Shown here: piece after piece, positions 17,121 through 25,630 of the stretch
Position numbering within the stretch: the first letter of the stretch is position 1
How the letters are laid out: every line of letters starts with the position of its first letter
Assembly (NCBI RefSeq): GCF_002155695.1
Contig: NZ_MUYJ01000003.1
Span: 1 to 64,000 of the forward strand
Source: Erythrobacter tepidarius
GTDB taxonomy: Bacteria > Pseudomonadota > Alphaproteobacteria > Sphingomonadales > Sphingomonadaceae
Reading direction: 5' to 3'
DNA length: 64,000 nucleotides
Made by a program: the position numbers and the translations under genes
The notes under the pieces: model-generated
The model's database searches: none
Told to the model about the DNA's origin: nothing
The model's input: the letters and a program-made list of their open reading frames with translations, nothing else

Positions 17121-17900
17121 ATGGCGACCTTCACCCTCCCCAAGAATTCGAAGATCAATGCGAGCGGCAAGACTCACAAGGCCTCGGGCGGTCGCGTCAA
17201 GTCATTCAAGATCTACCGCTACGATCCCGACAGCGGCCAGAACCCGCGCTACGACAGGTTCGAGATCAATCTCGACGAATGCGGCCCGATGGTGCTCGAC
17301 GCGCTGTTCAAGATCAAGAACGAGATCGACCCGACCCTGACCTTCCGCCGTTCGTGCCGCGAGGGCATCTGCGGATCATGCGCGATGAACATGAACGGCA
17401 GGAACGGCCTTGCCTGCACCACCGCGATCGAGGACCTCAAGGGCGAGATCCGCATCACCCCCCTTCCGCATATGGAGGTGATCAAGGATCTGGTGCCGGA
17501 CTTCACCCACTTCTACGCGCAATATGCCAGCATCCGCCCATGGCTTCAGACCGTCACGCCGACCCCGTCGGGCAAGGAGCGGCTGCAATCGCCCGAACAG
17601 CGTGAGAAGCTCGACGGGCTCTACGAATGCATCCTGTGCGCCTGCTGTTCGACCTCTTGCCCTTCCTACTGGTGGAACTCGGACAAGTTCCTCGGCCCGG
17701 CGATCCTGCTTCAGGCCTATCGCTGGCTGGCCGACAGCCGCGACGAAATGACCGGCGAGCGGCTCGATAACCTCGAAGACCCCTTCCGGCTCTACCGCTG
17801 CCACACCATCATGAACTGCGCGAATGTGTGCCCCAAGGGCCTCTCGCCGGCCAAGGCGATCGCCGAGACCAAGAAGATGATGGCCGAGCGCGCGATCTGA
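17121..17900 (+). CDS. sdhB: Succinate dehydrogenase iron-sulfur subunit
   Basis: SdhB carries electrons from the flavoprotein to the quinone site in complex II at the inner membrane. The 259-residue protein has the [2Fe-2S] site in [21 protein letters not shown]. The [4Fe-4S] and [3Fe-4S] sites are formed by [16 protein letters not shown] and [14 protein letters not shown]. The start is ATG 17121; the open frame upstream lacks similarity. No sdhC, sdhD or sdhA adjoins it, although sdhCDAB is the usual order, so the rest of complex II must lie elsewhere. It is followed after 4 bp by a thioesterase gene. Confidence 0.97.
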   Translation: MATFTLPKNSKINASGKTHKASGGRVKSFKIYRYDPDSGQNPRYDRFEINLDECGPMVLDALFKIKNEIDPTLTFRRSCREGICGSCAMNMNGRNGLACTTAIEDLKGEIRITPLPHMEVIKDLVPDFTHFYAQYASIRPWLQTVTPTPSGKERLQSPEQREKLDGLYECILCACCSTSCPSYWWNSDKFLGPAILLQAYRWLADSRDEMTGERLDNLEDPFRLYRCHTIMNCANVCPKGLSPAKAIAETKKMMAERAI

Positions 17901-17904
17901 ACCG

Positions 17905-18366
17905 GTGAGCTTCAAGGACGACGTCTTCGAGCACGGGCCGGATCCGCAAAACCCCGGCTGGCACCACTGGAATCTCAAGGACGAAACGCTGTTCAATGGC
18001 GCGGTGATGGGCAGGCTCATCACCCGGGTCGACGATGACGGGAAGGCGCGCCTGCGCATGTTTCCCGAGCGGCGACACATGAACCTCCAGGGTGTGATCC
18101 ACGGCGCGGTGACGCTGGCGCTGATCGACATCGCGCTTTTCGTCACCATGCACCGGATCGGCACCGGCAATGCCGGCCCTTCGGTGACGCTCGAGCTTTC
18201 GACCCAGTTCGTGGGCGGCGGCGATCCGCAGCGCCCGCTCGACGCGGTGACCGAAATCGTGCGCGAAACCGGCAAGCTGGTCTTCATCCGCGGCCTGGTG
18301 GTGCAGGACGAGGACACGGTCGCCAGCTTCTCGGGCATCGTGCGCAAGATGCTGCCGCGCGGTTGA
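17905..18366 (+). CDS. PaaI-family (hotdog) thioesterase
   Basis: 153 residues with the hotdog signature NLQGVIHGAVTLALIDIALF, in which the conserved HGG-like turn and Asp/Glu form the active site, followed by STQFVGGG. Such enzymes hydrolyse acyl-CoA thioesters. The start is GTG 17905, 4 bp after the sdhB stop, so translation is probably coupled. The precise acyl substrate cannot be inferred. Confidence 0.85.
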   Translation: MSFKDDVFEHGPDPQNPGWHHWNLKDETLFNGAVMGRLITRVDDDGKARLRMFPERRHMNLQGVIHGAVTLALIDIALFVTMHRIGTGNAGPSVTLELSTQFVGGGDPQRPLDAVTEIVRETGKLVFIRGLVVQDEDTVASFSGIVRKMLPRG

Positions 18367-18373
18367 GGCACGC

Positions 18374-19492
18374 GTGCCCGGCCTTCTTGCCCGCTACGAT
18401 GCCCTCATCGCCAGCGGCGAGCTGCGCGCCGACCCCGACCAGCGCGCCGCGGCCGAACGGCTCGACCGTCTCCAGCGCGAGCTGGAAGCCCCGCCCCCCG
18501 CCGCAGGTCTGATCGGCAAGCTGTTAGGAAAGCGCCCCGCCCCGCCCCCGCGCGGGCTCTACATCTGGGGCGGGGTCGGGCGCGGCAAGTCGATGCTGAT
18601 GGACCTGTTCGTCGAGACGCTCGGCATCGCACACAAGCGCCGTGTCCATTTCCACGCCTTCATGCTCGAAGTTGACCGCCGCATGGCAGCGGCGCGCAAG
18701 GCCCAGGTAAAAGACCCGCTGATCGCGGTCGCGCTGGACATGGCGGCGGGTCTCAAATGCCTCGCCTTCGACGAGATGGTCGTCAACAACACCGCCGACG
18801 CTGCGATCATGGGCCGCTTCTTCACCGCGCTGATGGAGGCGGGCACGGTGATCGTCACCACCTCCAACCGCCCCCCGCGCGATCTCTACAAGGACGGGCT
18901 CAATCGCTCCTTGTTCCTGCCCTTCATCAATCTGGTCGAAGCGAAGATGGACGTGCTCAGCCTCAATGGCCCGACCGACTACCGGCTCGACCGTATCGGC
19001 GGGCTCGCCACGTGGCATGCGCCGATCGGCGATGCGGCGACGGCGCAGGTGCGCGAAGCCTTCTTCCGCCTCACCGACTTCCAGCCCGAGGATGCCGCCC
19101 ATGTGCCTTCGGGCGAACTCGATTTGGGCGGCGGGCGAAGGTTGCACGTGCCCAAGAGCCTCAAGGGTGTGGGCGTGTTCAGCTTCAAGAAGCTGTGCGG
19201 CGCAAACCGCGGTGCTGCCGATTACCTTGCCATTGCGCAGGCCTATCACACCGTGATCCTCGTTGGCATTCCGAAGATGGGCCCGGAAAACCGCAACGAG
19301 GCGATCCGCTTCACCAAGCTGATCGACGCGCTCTACGAGCACCGGGTCAAGCTGTTCGTCACTGCCGCCGCGGCGCCTGAGGACCTCTACCGGTCAGGTG
19401 ACGGCGCTTTCGAGTTCGAGCGCACGGTCAGTCGGCTCAACGAGATGCAGTCGGATGGCTACCTGGCGCTTGGCCACGGGACGCAGGACTAG
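18374..19492 (+). CDS. zapE: Cell division protein ZapE (AFG1-like ATPase)
   Basis: 372 residues of the AFG1/ZapE ATPase family, which in E. coli associates with the constricting Z-ring under stress. Walker A is GGVGRGKSMLMDLF and the Walker B-like region is KCLAFDEMVVNNTADAAI. Arginine-rich VTTSNRPPRDLYKDGL and the C-terminal YRSGDGAFEFERTVSRLNEM are typical of the family. The start is GTG 18374, 7 bp after the thioesterase, completing an sdhB-thioesterase-zapE run. Its stop TAG shares the bases CTAG with the stop of the convergent amidotransferase gene. Confidence 0.93.
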   Translation: MPGLLARYDALIASGELRADPDQRAAAERLDRLQRELEAPPPAAGLIGKLLGKRPAPPPRGLYIWGGVGRGKSMLMDLFVETLGIAHKRRVHFHAFMLEVDRRMAAARKAQVKDPLIAVALDMAAGLKCLAFDEMVVNNTADAAIMGRFFTALMEAGTVIVTTSNRPPRDLYKDGLNRSLFLPFINLVEAKMDVLSLNGPTDYRLDRIGGLATWHAPIGDAATAQVREAFFRLTDFQPEDAAHVPSGELDLGGGRRLHVPKSLKGVGVFSFKKLCGANRGAADYLAIAQAYHTVILVGIPKMGPENRNEAIRFTKLIDALYEHRVKLFVTAAAAPEDLYRSGDGAFEFERTVSRLNEMQSDGYLALGHGTQD

Positions 19493-21384
19493 GCGCTCAC
19501 CCCAAGGCGGGAGAGCGCCTTCTCCAGCATCAGCAGCTGCCACAGGGTGCGCGAATGATCCGCACGGCCGGCGATATGGGCCTCGGCAAGCCCGGCGATA
19601 GCCTTGGGCGCGAAGAAGGCGGTCTGCGCAAGACTACCGCTCGCAATCCCCCGCGCCGCCCCGGCCAGCGGCCGCCTGAACCATTCGGCAATCGGGGTGA
19701 CGAAGCCCTGCTTGGGCCGATAAAGGATGTCGTGCGGGAGATAGCGCTCAAGGCTCTTCTTGAGCAGGTATTTGCCGGTCGCGCCCCTTACCCGCATCGA
19801 TTCCGGCAGCCTCGCGGCGAATGCCACCAACCGGTGATCGAGCAGCGGCTCGCGCGCTTCGAGGCTCACCGCCATGCTGGTGCGGTCGACCTTGGTCAGG
19901 ATGTCGCCGGGCAGCCAGAACACGAGGTCGGCATATTGGGCGCGATCGAGGCCCGATCGGCCCGGCGCCGAACGCATCAGCGCGATCACTTCGTCTTCCG
20001 CGCGAAAGCCGGCAAGACTGGCGGCGAAGGCATCGGAATAGAGCGCGCGGCGCGCATCGGGGAGCGTTACCGAAAGCCCACGCACGTAACCATGCTCGCC
20101 GCTTTCCGCGAGCGCCAGCAAAGTCGCCTTTGCACGCAACGGGCGCGGCGCCCAGTCGGCCTTGGGCCAGACACGCCCAAGCCCCCCGAACAACGGCGCG
20201 CGCAGGCCCGCCGGCAGCAGCGCGCGGGCGCGCTCCTCGTGATGGTGGAAAACCTGCCGCCGGTAACCGGCAAAAGCCTCGTCCGCTCCGTCGCCCGAAA
20301 GCGCCACCGTCACCCGCTCGCGCGCCAGCTGGCACACGCGCCAAGTCGGCAGTGCCGAGGCATCGGCGAAAGGTTCGTCGAACATTGCGGCCAGCTGGTC
20401 TACGGCGGCAAAATCGTCGGTGGCGACGATCCGCTCGGCATGATCGGCGCCGAACTTCGCCGCAACCTGGCGGGCGTGGGAGGTCTCGTCATAGGCGGCG
20501 ACATCGAAGCCGATCGAGCAGGTTTGGACCGGCTGATGCGAAGCTTCGCTCATCAGCGCGACCACGCCGGAGCTGTCCACCCCGCCAGAAAGAAACGCCC
20601 CGAGCGGTACGTCTGCGACCATGCGGGAGCGCACGCCTTCGCGCAGCAGATGCAGAAGCTGCGCGGACAGATCGGCCTCGCTCCCGCGCTCGCGCTCGGT
20701 GAAGCATATGTCCCACCAGCGCTGCGGACGGCCCGGCGACTTGCCCTGCTCCAGCAGCCAGAAATGCCCGGCAGGCAGCTTCTCCACCCCCGCCAGCAGG
20801 CAATGCGTGTCCGGGACATAGCCCCACGCCATATAGGCCTCGATCGCCTGCGGGTTGACCCGGCGGCGCAGCAGCGGGTGGGCAAGCAGGCCCTTAAGCT
20901 CCGAGGCGAAGGCAATGCTGCCGTCCGACAGATGCGCGATGAACAGCGGTTTCACCCCGAACCGGTCGCGCGCGAGGAAGAGCTGGCGCTTGTCGCGGTC
21001 GAAGATCGCGAAGGCGAACATGCCGTCGAGCCGCGCGAGGCAATCCGGCCCCCATTTCTGCCAGGCGGCAAGGATCACCTCGGTATCGCCATTGGTGCGG
21101 AAGGCGAAGCCGGCCAGCTCCAGCTCGCGACGCAGTTCGCGGAAATTGTAAATCTCGCCATTGAAGACGATCACCGCGCGGCCATCGGCGGCGTGCATCG
21201 GCTGCGGCGAGCCGGCAAGGTCGATGATCGACAACCGGCGATGGCCCAGCCCGACCCCGTGATCGCTCCACACCCCTGCTCCATCGGGGCCGCGATGGGC
21301 GAGCGCATCGCACATCCGCTCGACCCTCAGCGGATCGACCGGCTTGGGGGTTTCGGCATGGAAAATCCCGGCAATGCCGCACAT
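19489..21384 (-). CDS. XrtA-associated asparagine synthase-like amidotransferase
   Basis: 631 residues with the two-domain AsnB plan. The N-terminal glutaminase begins MCGIAGIF, with Cys2 as the nucleophile after Met removal, and has FNGEIYNFRELRREL and SELKGLLAHP. The synthetase half has the ATP pyrophosphatase P-loop FLSGGVDSSGVVALM and VALSGDGADEAFAGYRRQ. Position as the last gene after exosortase A matches the amidotransferase seen in XrtA/PEP-CTERM exopolysaccharide loci, where it is thought to amidate a sugar acid or related carboxylate. A general asparagine synthetase is less likely in this context. It starts 13 bp after the xrtA stop. Confidence 0.9.
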   Translation of the reverse strand: MCGIAGIFHAETPKPVDPLRVERMCDALAHRGPDGAGVWSDHGVGLGHRRLSIIDLAGSPQPMHAADGRAVIVFNGEIYNFRELRRELELAGFAFRTNGDTEVILAAWQKWGPDCLARLDGMFAFAIFDRDKRQLFLARDRFGVKPLFIAHLSDGSIAFASELKGLLAHPLLRRRVNPQAIEAYMAWGYVPDTHCLLAGVEKLPAGHFWLLEQGKSPGRPQRWWDICFTERERGSEADLSAQLLHLLREGVRSRMVADVPLGAFLSGGVDSSGVVALMSEASHQPVQTCSIGFDVAAYDETSHARQVAAKFGADHAERIVATDDFAAVDQLAAMFDEPFADASALPTWRVCQLARERVTVALSGDGADEAFAGYRRQVFHHHEERARALLPAGLRAPLFGGLGRVWPKADWAPRPLRAKATLLALAESGEHGYVRGLSVTLPDARRALYSDAFAASLAGFRAEDEVIALMRSAPGRSGLDRAQYADLVFWLPGDILTKVDRTSMAVSLEAREPLLDHRLVAFAARLPESMRVRGATGKYLLKKSLERYLPHDILYRPKQGFVTPIAEWFRRPLAGAARGIASGSLAQTAFFAPKAIAGLAEAHIAGRADHSRTLWQLLMLEKALSRLGVSA

Positions 21385-21396
21385 CGTGGCAGCGGC

Positions 21397-22407
21397 CTAG
21401 AACATGGCCGCAAAGGCGGCAATCGCGGCAAGGGCAATCACCGCAAGCGCGGCAGCGAATGGCGAGACGCTGCCCTTTTCGGCACCGGCAAGCCAGGCGG
21501 TGCGGGGGAGACTGCCGGCGCTCCAGCCAAAGTCATGCGGCGCGCGTTCAAAGAACCGCCATGCGCTGGAGAGCAGCATCGTCACGACGATGGCGAAGAA
21601 GACCCAGCCATAGACGATGTGATCGAACCCGGTGGCGCGCTCGGCGCCGATATATTGCGCGACATAGATCGTCGCCCAAGCGCGCACCCCGTTGGCGAGC
21701 ACCGGCACGATCACGCAAGCAGCCATGAACAGGGCGCGACGGCGCCAGCTTTCGAAACGGGTGAAACACACCAGCACGCCGAGCGTCACCATCGCGATCA
21801 GGAACTTCACGCCCGAACACGCCTCGGCGACGATGAACAGCCCGGCAGGGGTGTGGATATGAATCCCCGCTATGCTTGCCTCGATCCCGCTCCAATGGGT
21901 CAGCGCGATGGCGATCTCGGCGGTGACGAATTGCAGCGGCGGGATGATCTCGTCGCCGAAGGGCACGAGAAAGCTCGCAAAGGCCAGCGGCAAACCCAGC
22001 AGCAGCGCAGCGCGCAGGCCAAGCACGCTGATTACCGCCGCCTGCAAGGCCCCTACGGCACCAGCATGGGCGATCAGGTTGATCCCGCTTGCACGCCCTG
22101 CCCACCACAGCGCCAGCGCGGCACCGACCAGCAGCAGGCCGGGCATGAACGGGCGCGGCGCGATGGCCGCCAGCTCGCCCACCTTGAGCAGCACCAACCA
22201 ACCAATGATCAAGGGCACCAGCAGCAGGTGGTTGTAGGTATCGATGTTCCACCATTGGTGCAGCATCTCGCCCCAGCTTTGCGCAGTGACAGCAACCAGC
22301 GCGAGCGCGGCAGCCCCCAGCGCCATCAACGGGCTGCGCCACGCGGCAGGCAGGCGCCGGGCTGGCACAGCATCGGATCGAGCGAGAATGGCAGGTTCAG
22401 GCGGCAT
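21397..22407 (-). CDS. xrtA: Exosortase A
   Basis: A polytopic inner-membrane transpeptidase-like protein proposed to process PEP-CTERM proteins during export. From ATG 22407 it has 336 residues and many hydrophobic helices. The expected triad is present: C197 in IVAEACSGVKFL, R242 in LANGVRAWATIY and H263 in GFDHIVYGWVFF. The start overlaps the end of the glycosyltransferase gene by 11 bp; an upstream in-frame extension to 22524 reads as a shadow. No DUF3485/EpsI domain is fused or adjacent, although one often accompanies XrtA. The C-terminal segment after residue 285 is a short linker plus one more hydrophobic helix. Confidence 0.93.
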   Translation of the reverse strand: MPPEPAILARSDAVPARRLPAAWRSPLMALGAAALALVAVTAQSWGEMLHQWWNIDTYNHLLLVPLIIGWLVLLKVGELAAIAPRPFMPGLLLVGAALALWWAGRASGINLIAHAGAVGALQAAVISVLGLRAALLLGLPLAFASFLVPFGDEIIPPLQFVTAEIAIALTHWSGIEASIAGIHIHTPAGLFIVAEACSGVKFLIAMVTLGVLVCFTRFESWRRRALFMAACVIVPVLANGVRAWATIYVAQYIGAERATGFDHIVYGWVFFAIVVTMLLSSAWRFFERAPHDFGWSAGSLPRTAWLAGAEKGSVSPFAAALAVIALAAIAAFAAMF

Positions 22408-23620
22408 GGCGCACGCTCTCCCCGTCCCGGCCCAGCAGCCGCGCCAGCGGCGCCAGCATGGCTTCCCAGCCATGATGATCGCACACGAAGCGCCGCGCCG
22501 CAGCGCCGATGCGCGCGGGCGCATCAGCGTCCGAGAGCAAATCCGCGATCCGCGCGGCCATGGCCTGCGGGTCGGGTGGGCTGACCAGCCAGTGCTCGCC
22601 CTCGCGCGCGGCGATACCAGTCGCCGCCTCAGGGGTCAGCACCACCGGTCGGGCCATGGCCATCGCCTCCAGCACCTTGTTTTGCACACCGCGCGCGATC
22701 AGCAAGGGTGCGAGCACGGTATCGGCCGCGGCAATGAACGGGCGTACATCGGGCACCTCGCCCCAGACCTCGACACCCGGCCGGCCATGCTGCGCCCGCA
22801 GCCTTGGGGTGGGATTGCGACCGACGACATGGAACATCGCCTCGGGGAACCGCGCGCGCAAAATCGGCATGAGCGCCTCGATCACCCACTGTGCGGCCTG
22901 TTCATTGGGGCGATAATCCATCTGGCCAGTGAAGACGAAATGCGGCCCCGCCTGGTTGGCGAGCGCCGGGTGCGGGCGAACCGCTTGGGGATCGACCAGG
23001 CTTGCATCAATCCCGTTGCCGATCACCTGCACGTTCACTTTCGCCGGATCGCGCAACCGCGAGCGGTAAAGCGCGGCCTCGGCCTCGGAAATGAGGATCG
23101 TCGCATCGGCACGCTGGCCGAGCCGTTCCTCCTCCGCCGCCAGCAGGCGCGCCTCGCGCCGGTTAAGCCACACGCGCTCGCCGCCTTGCGCATAGCTGGC
23201 GAACTTGGCGCTATCGACATCGCACAGGTCGATCACCACGCGCCCCTTGAAATCGTCGGGGACATATTGACCCATCTGCCCCGAGAACACGACGATCGCG
23301 GCAATGTCGCGGACGGCGATGCTATGCCGCACCCAGTCGGCCAGCCGCCGCGAATGGAAGGCGGTGAGGCTCACCGGCCTGCCCGTCAGCACGGCCTCGA
23401 TCCCGGCAAGCGGCAGCGGCTTGGTGCGCGCGATGATGCAGTGCGATGCGGCGATCTTCGCCAGCCCATCCGCGCCCGCCTTGTCACCGGCATCGGCAAA
23501 ACAGCCGACATGCACAGGCCCGAGCCGCGCCAGCGCCTTGAGCAGATGATGCGAGCGGATGCGGTCGCCGCGATCGGGCGGAAAGGGCACGCGGTGCGCA
23601 AGGAAGAGGATGTCGCCCAT
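22397..23620 (-). CDS. XrtA-system glycosyltransferase (TIGR03087-like)
   Basis: 407 residues with a GT-B fold of the GT4 type. The N-terminal region has DILFLAHRVPFPPDRGDRIR and the C-terminal donor site has FHVVGRNPTPRLRAQHG and VLAPLLIARGVQNKVLEAMA. The opening sequence and neighbourhood are characteristic of the glycosyltransferase family tied to exosortase A loci. It would add a sugar to the repeat unit at the cytoplasmic face. ATG 23620 is preferred over GTG 23623 because AAGGGG then sits 4 bases upstream rather than 1. The gene begins 12 bp after the FemAB-like gene. Confidence 0.9.
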   Translation of the reverse strand: MGDILFLAHRVPFPPDRGDRIRSHHLLKALARLGPVHVGCFADAGDKAGADGLAKIAASHCIIARTKPLPLAGIEAVLTGRPVSLTAFHSRRLADWVRHSIAVRDIAAIVVFSGQMGQYVPDDFKGRVVIDLCDVDSAKFASYAQGGERVWLNRREARLLAAEEERLGQRADATILISEAEAALYRSRLRDPAKVNVQVIGNGIDASLVDPQAVRPHPALANQAGPHFVFTGQMDYRPNEQAAQWVIEALMPILRARFPEAMFHVVGRNPTPRLRAQHGRPGVEVWGEVPDVRPFIAAADTVLAPLLIARGVQNKVLEAMAMARPVVLTPEAATGIAAREGEHWLVSPPDPQAMAARIADLLSDADAPARIGAAARRFVCDHHGWEAMLAPLARLLGRDGESVRHAA

Positions 23621-23632
23621 CACGCCCCTTCG

Positions 23633-24694
23633 CTATGCCAACCCGCGTGCGATCCACGGCCCCAGAGCGTTGGCGATGGGCAGCGGCAGCTTCTTCCACA
23701 AGGCGATCTTGCGCGAATAGCTGGCGTCGGTGGGATCGACATTGCGCCGCTTTGCGCCGGGCGCGGTCCATGCGCCATATGCCAACGGCTCGGGCACGAA
23801 GCCCCAGTTCTTCTTGAAGGCGTAAGGCCCGCTGCCGGTCTTCGAGCGCCCGAAGTCGAAACGGGTCATGCCCCGCCGGCGGGCGTGGAGCATCAATTCG
23901 TAATACATCCGCTCGTTGGCCCGGGCCGCGCGCGCGGCGAACACGCCCCCGCCCCAGAAGGGCATCACCGCGCCTTCGTGGTAAAAGCTCAAGACGCTGG
24001 CCAGCGGACGCTCGCCATCCCACACGGTGAGGATGTCGCTGGATTCGGGGAATGCCTCGAGCATCGCGGCAAACAGCGCCCGCGGAAAAACCGGTGTGCC
24101 GAGATTGCGGACGCTTTCGCTGTAACAGGCGTAGTGCGCGGCGCGATCCGCACGGGCGCGTCCGATGGTGACGCGGTGATCGAGGGCGAGGCCCTTGCGA
24201 ACCTCGGCGCGGGCCTTGCGCGGGATGGCACCCAGCTCGGCCTCGTCACTCGCCGCCAGCGGACGGACAAAGCCACAATGCCGGTGCGACCATGCGTCCC
24301 AATGATCGGGTATCGGCCCGCCGCGCAGCTCGATGCCAGCAAAGCCCCGCGTCAGGGCATGGCGTTCGGCGGCCTCGGCGAGCGCACGGGCAACCTCCGG
24401 GCTTTCGGCGATCATCCCCCCGCCAACGCCAAACCCGCTTGACACCAGCGCCTTGCCGAACAGCGCCGAACGCACCTCGGTGAGCGGGAGCCAGCCGGTC
24501 ACCACGCCGAGCCTTTCGCTCACCAGGCCCGCCGCGCGCTGGCCGGTGCCGGCTTCGACCGCCCGCAGCCATGCCGGGCGGTGGAAGAGGCTTCCTCCAC
24601 CTTCCGCGACAAAGCCCTCTATGCGGCGCAGTTCGGCCGGATCATGCGCGTCAAACGCGCGCACCTTATGGCCGGCCCTGACCGGCGCGTTCAT
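23633..24694 (-). CDS. XrtA-associated FemAB-family protein
   Basis: 353 residues with the double GNAT-like fold of FemAB/BioF2-type acyltransferases. Signals include GFAGIELRGGPIPDHWDAW, the basic segment IPRKARAEVRKGLALDHRVT and the C-terminal core TRFDFGRSKTGSGPYAFKKN, which is typical of FemAB-like proteins found beside exosortase A. FemAB enzymes transfer amino acids from aminoacyl-tRNA; here an aminoacyl or acyl group might be added to a sugar. The start ATG overlaps the deacetylase stop (ATGA, 4 bp), indicating translational coupling. The acceptor is unknown. Confidence 0.88.
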   Translation of the reverse strand: MNAPVRAGHKVRAFDAHDPAELRRIEGFVAEGGGSLFHRPAWLRAVEAGTGQRAAGLVSERLGVVTGWLPLTEVRSALFGKALVSSGFGVGGGMIAESPEVARALAEAAERHALTRGFAGIELRGGPIPDHWDAWSHRHCGFVRPLAASDEAELGAIPRKARAEVRKGLALDHRVTIGRARADRAAHYACYSESVRNLGTPVFPRALFAAMLEAFPESSDILTVWDGERPLASVLSFYHEGAVMPFWGGGVFAARAARANERMYYELMLHARRRGMTRFDFGRSKTGSGPYAFKKNWGFVPEPLAYGAWTAPGAKRRNVDPTDASYSRKIALWKKLPLPIANALGPWIARGLA

Positions 24695-25629
24695 GCCGCA
24701 AACTCCTCGCCGAGGCTGGCGGGCGCGGGCAGTTCGCCGGCGCGTGGCGCTTCGCGGTGGGCGATCATGTCCATCCTGCCCCAGCGGAACTCATGCACCA
24801 GCGCGCGCAGCTTTTCGGCCATCTTTGCCAGGCCGGTATAGTGGCGCAAGCGCGAGCGCAGCGGTGCATGGCCGACCCGCGGCTGATCGGGATCGATTTC
24901 CCACGGGTGAAAATAGAACACCGCCGGACGGCCTTCGCGGCGGTTCACCTGGCGGATCGCCCAGCGCGAGAAGCCATAGGGCAGCACTCGGAAGAAACCG
25001 CCGCCACCGGCCGCAACCCGCCGCCCGCCAAGCAGCGCGGTGGTCACCGGCAGTTCAACCAGCGAGGACCACGGCAAGGGGCGGAAGGCAAAGCGCGGGG
25101 CGTCGGGCCAGCCGTAATGATCATGCACTACCGGCGCGACACTGGAGGAATAAGCATAGCCCTGCTCGGCCAGTTCGGCGAAGGCCCAGGGGGTGCGCTG
25201 GTCGATCGAAAAGCTCGGCGCGCGATAGCCGGTCACCGCGACACCCGTGCAGTCTTCGAGGATGTGCCGCGCCTTGCGAATGTCCTCGGCAAAAGCGCGG
25301 CGCGTGAAGCTATGGACGCGGACGTGATCATAGCCGTGGCTGGCGATCTCGTGGCCGGCCTCGGCGATGCGGCGGATCATCGCCGGATGACGTTTCGCCA
25401 CCCAGCCCAGGGTGAAGAAGGTCGCGCGCACATCGGCCTCGGCGAACAGGTCGATGATGCGCGCCACATTGCCCTCGACCCGCATGCGGATCGAATCCCA
25501 ATCGCCGCGCGCGATCACATTCTCGAAGGCGCCTACCTGGAACCAGTCCTCGACATCGACCGACAGGCCGTTGACGATAGTGGCACCGGGCCGGCAGGCC
25601 GCGCGACAGGGATCAGGCGGCGCGTTCAC
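24691..25629 (-). CDS. XrtA-associated polysaccharide deacetylase
   Basis: 312 residues of carbohydrate esterase family 4 (NodB domain). The metal-site Asp pair is in NGLSVDVEDWFQVGAFEN, the histidines in HEIASHGYDHVR, and the substrate arginine in TGYRAPSFSI. YFHPWEIDP near the end carries the late catalytic His. It would remove N-acetyl groups from the exopolysaccharide. The start is taken as GTG 25629, one base after the ATPase stop codon; ATG 25662 is an alternative that would add 11 basic residues and overlap the ATPase gene. No signal peptide, so it probably acts in the cytoplasm on lipid-linked intermediates, or relies on an unrecognised export route. Confidence 0.88.
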   Translation of the reverse strand: MNAPPDPCRAACRPGATIVNGLSVDVEDWFQVGAFENVIARGDWDSIRMRVEGNVARIIDLFAEADVRATFFTLGWVAKRHPAMIRRIAEAGHEIASHGYDHVRVHSFTRRAFAEDIRKARHILEDCTGVAVTGYRAPSFSIDQRTPWAFAELAEQGYAYSSSVAPVVHDHYGWPDAPRFAFRPLPWSSLVELPVTTALLGGRRVAAGGGGFFRVLPYGFSRWAIRQVNRREGRPAVFYFHPWEIDPDQPRVGHAPLRSRLRHYTGLAKMAEKLRALVHEFRWGRMDMIAHREAPRAGELPAPASLGEEFAA

Positions 25630-25630
25630 G

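Noticed and set aside
19555-22584. 1009-codon open frame on the plus strand
   Set aside because: Antisense to the amidotransferase and exosortase genes, both of which have intact catalytic motifs on the minus strand.
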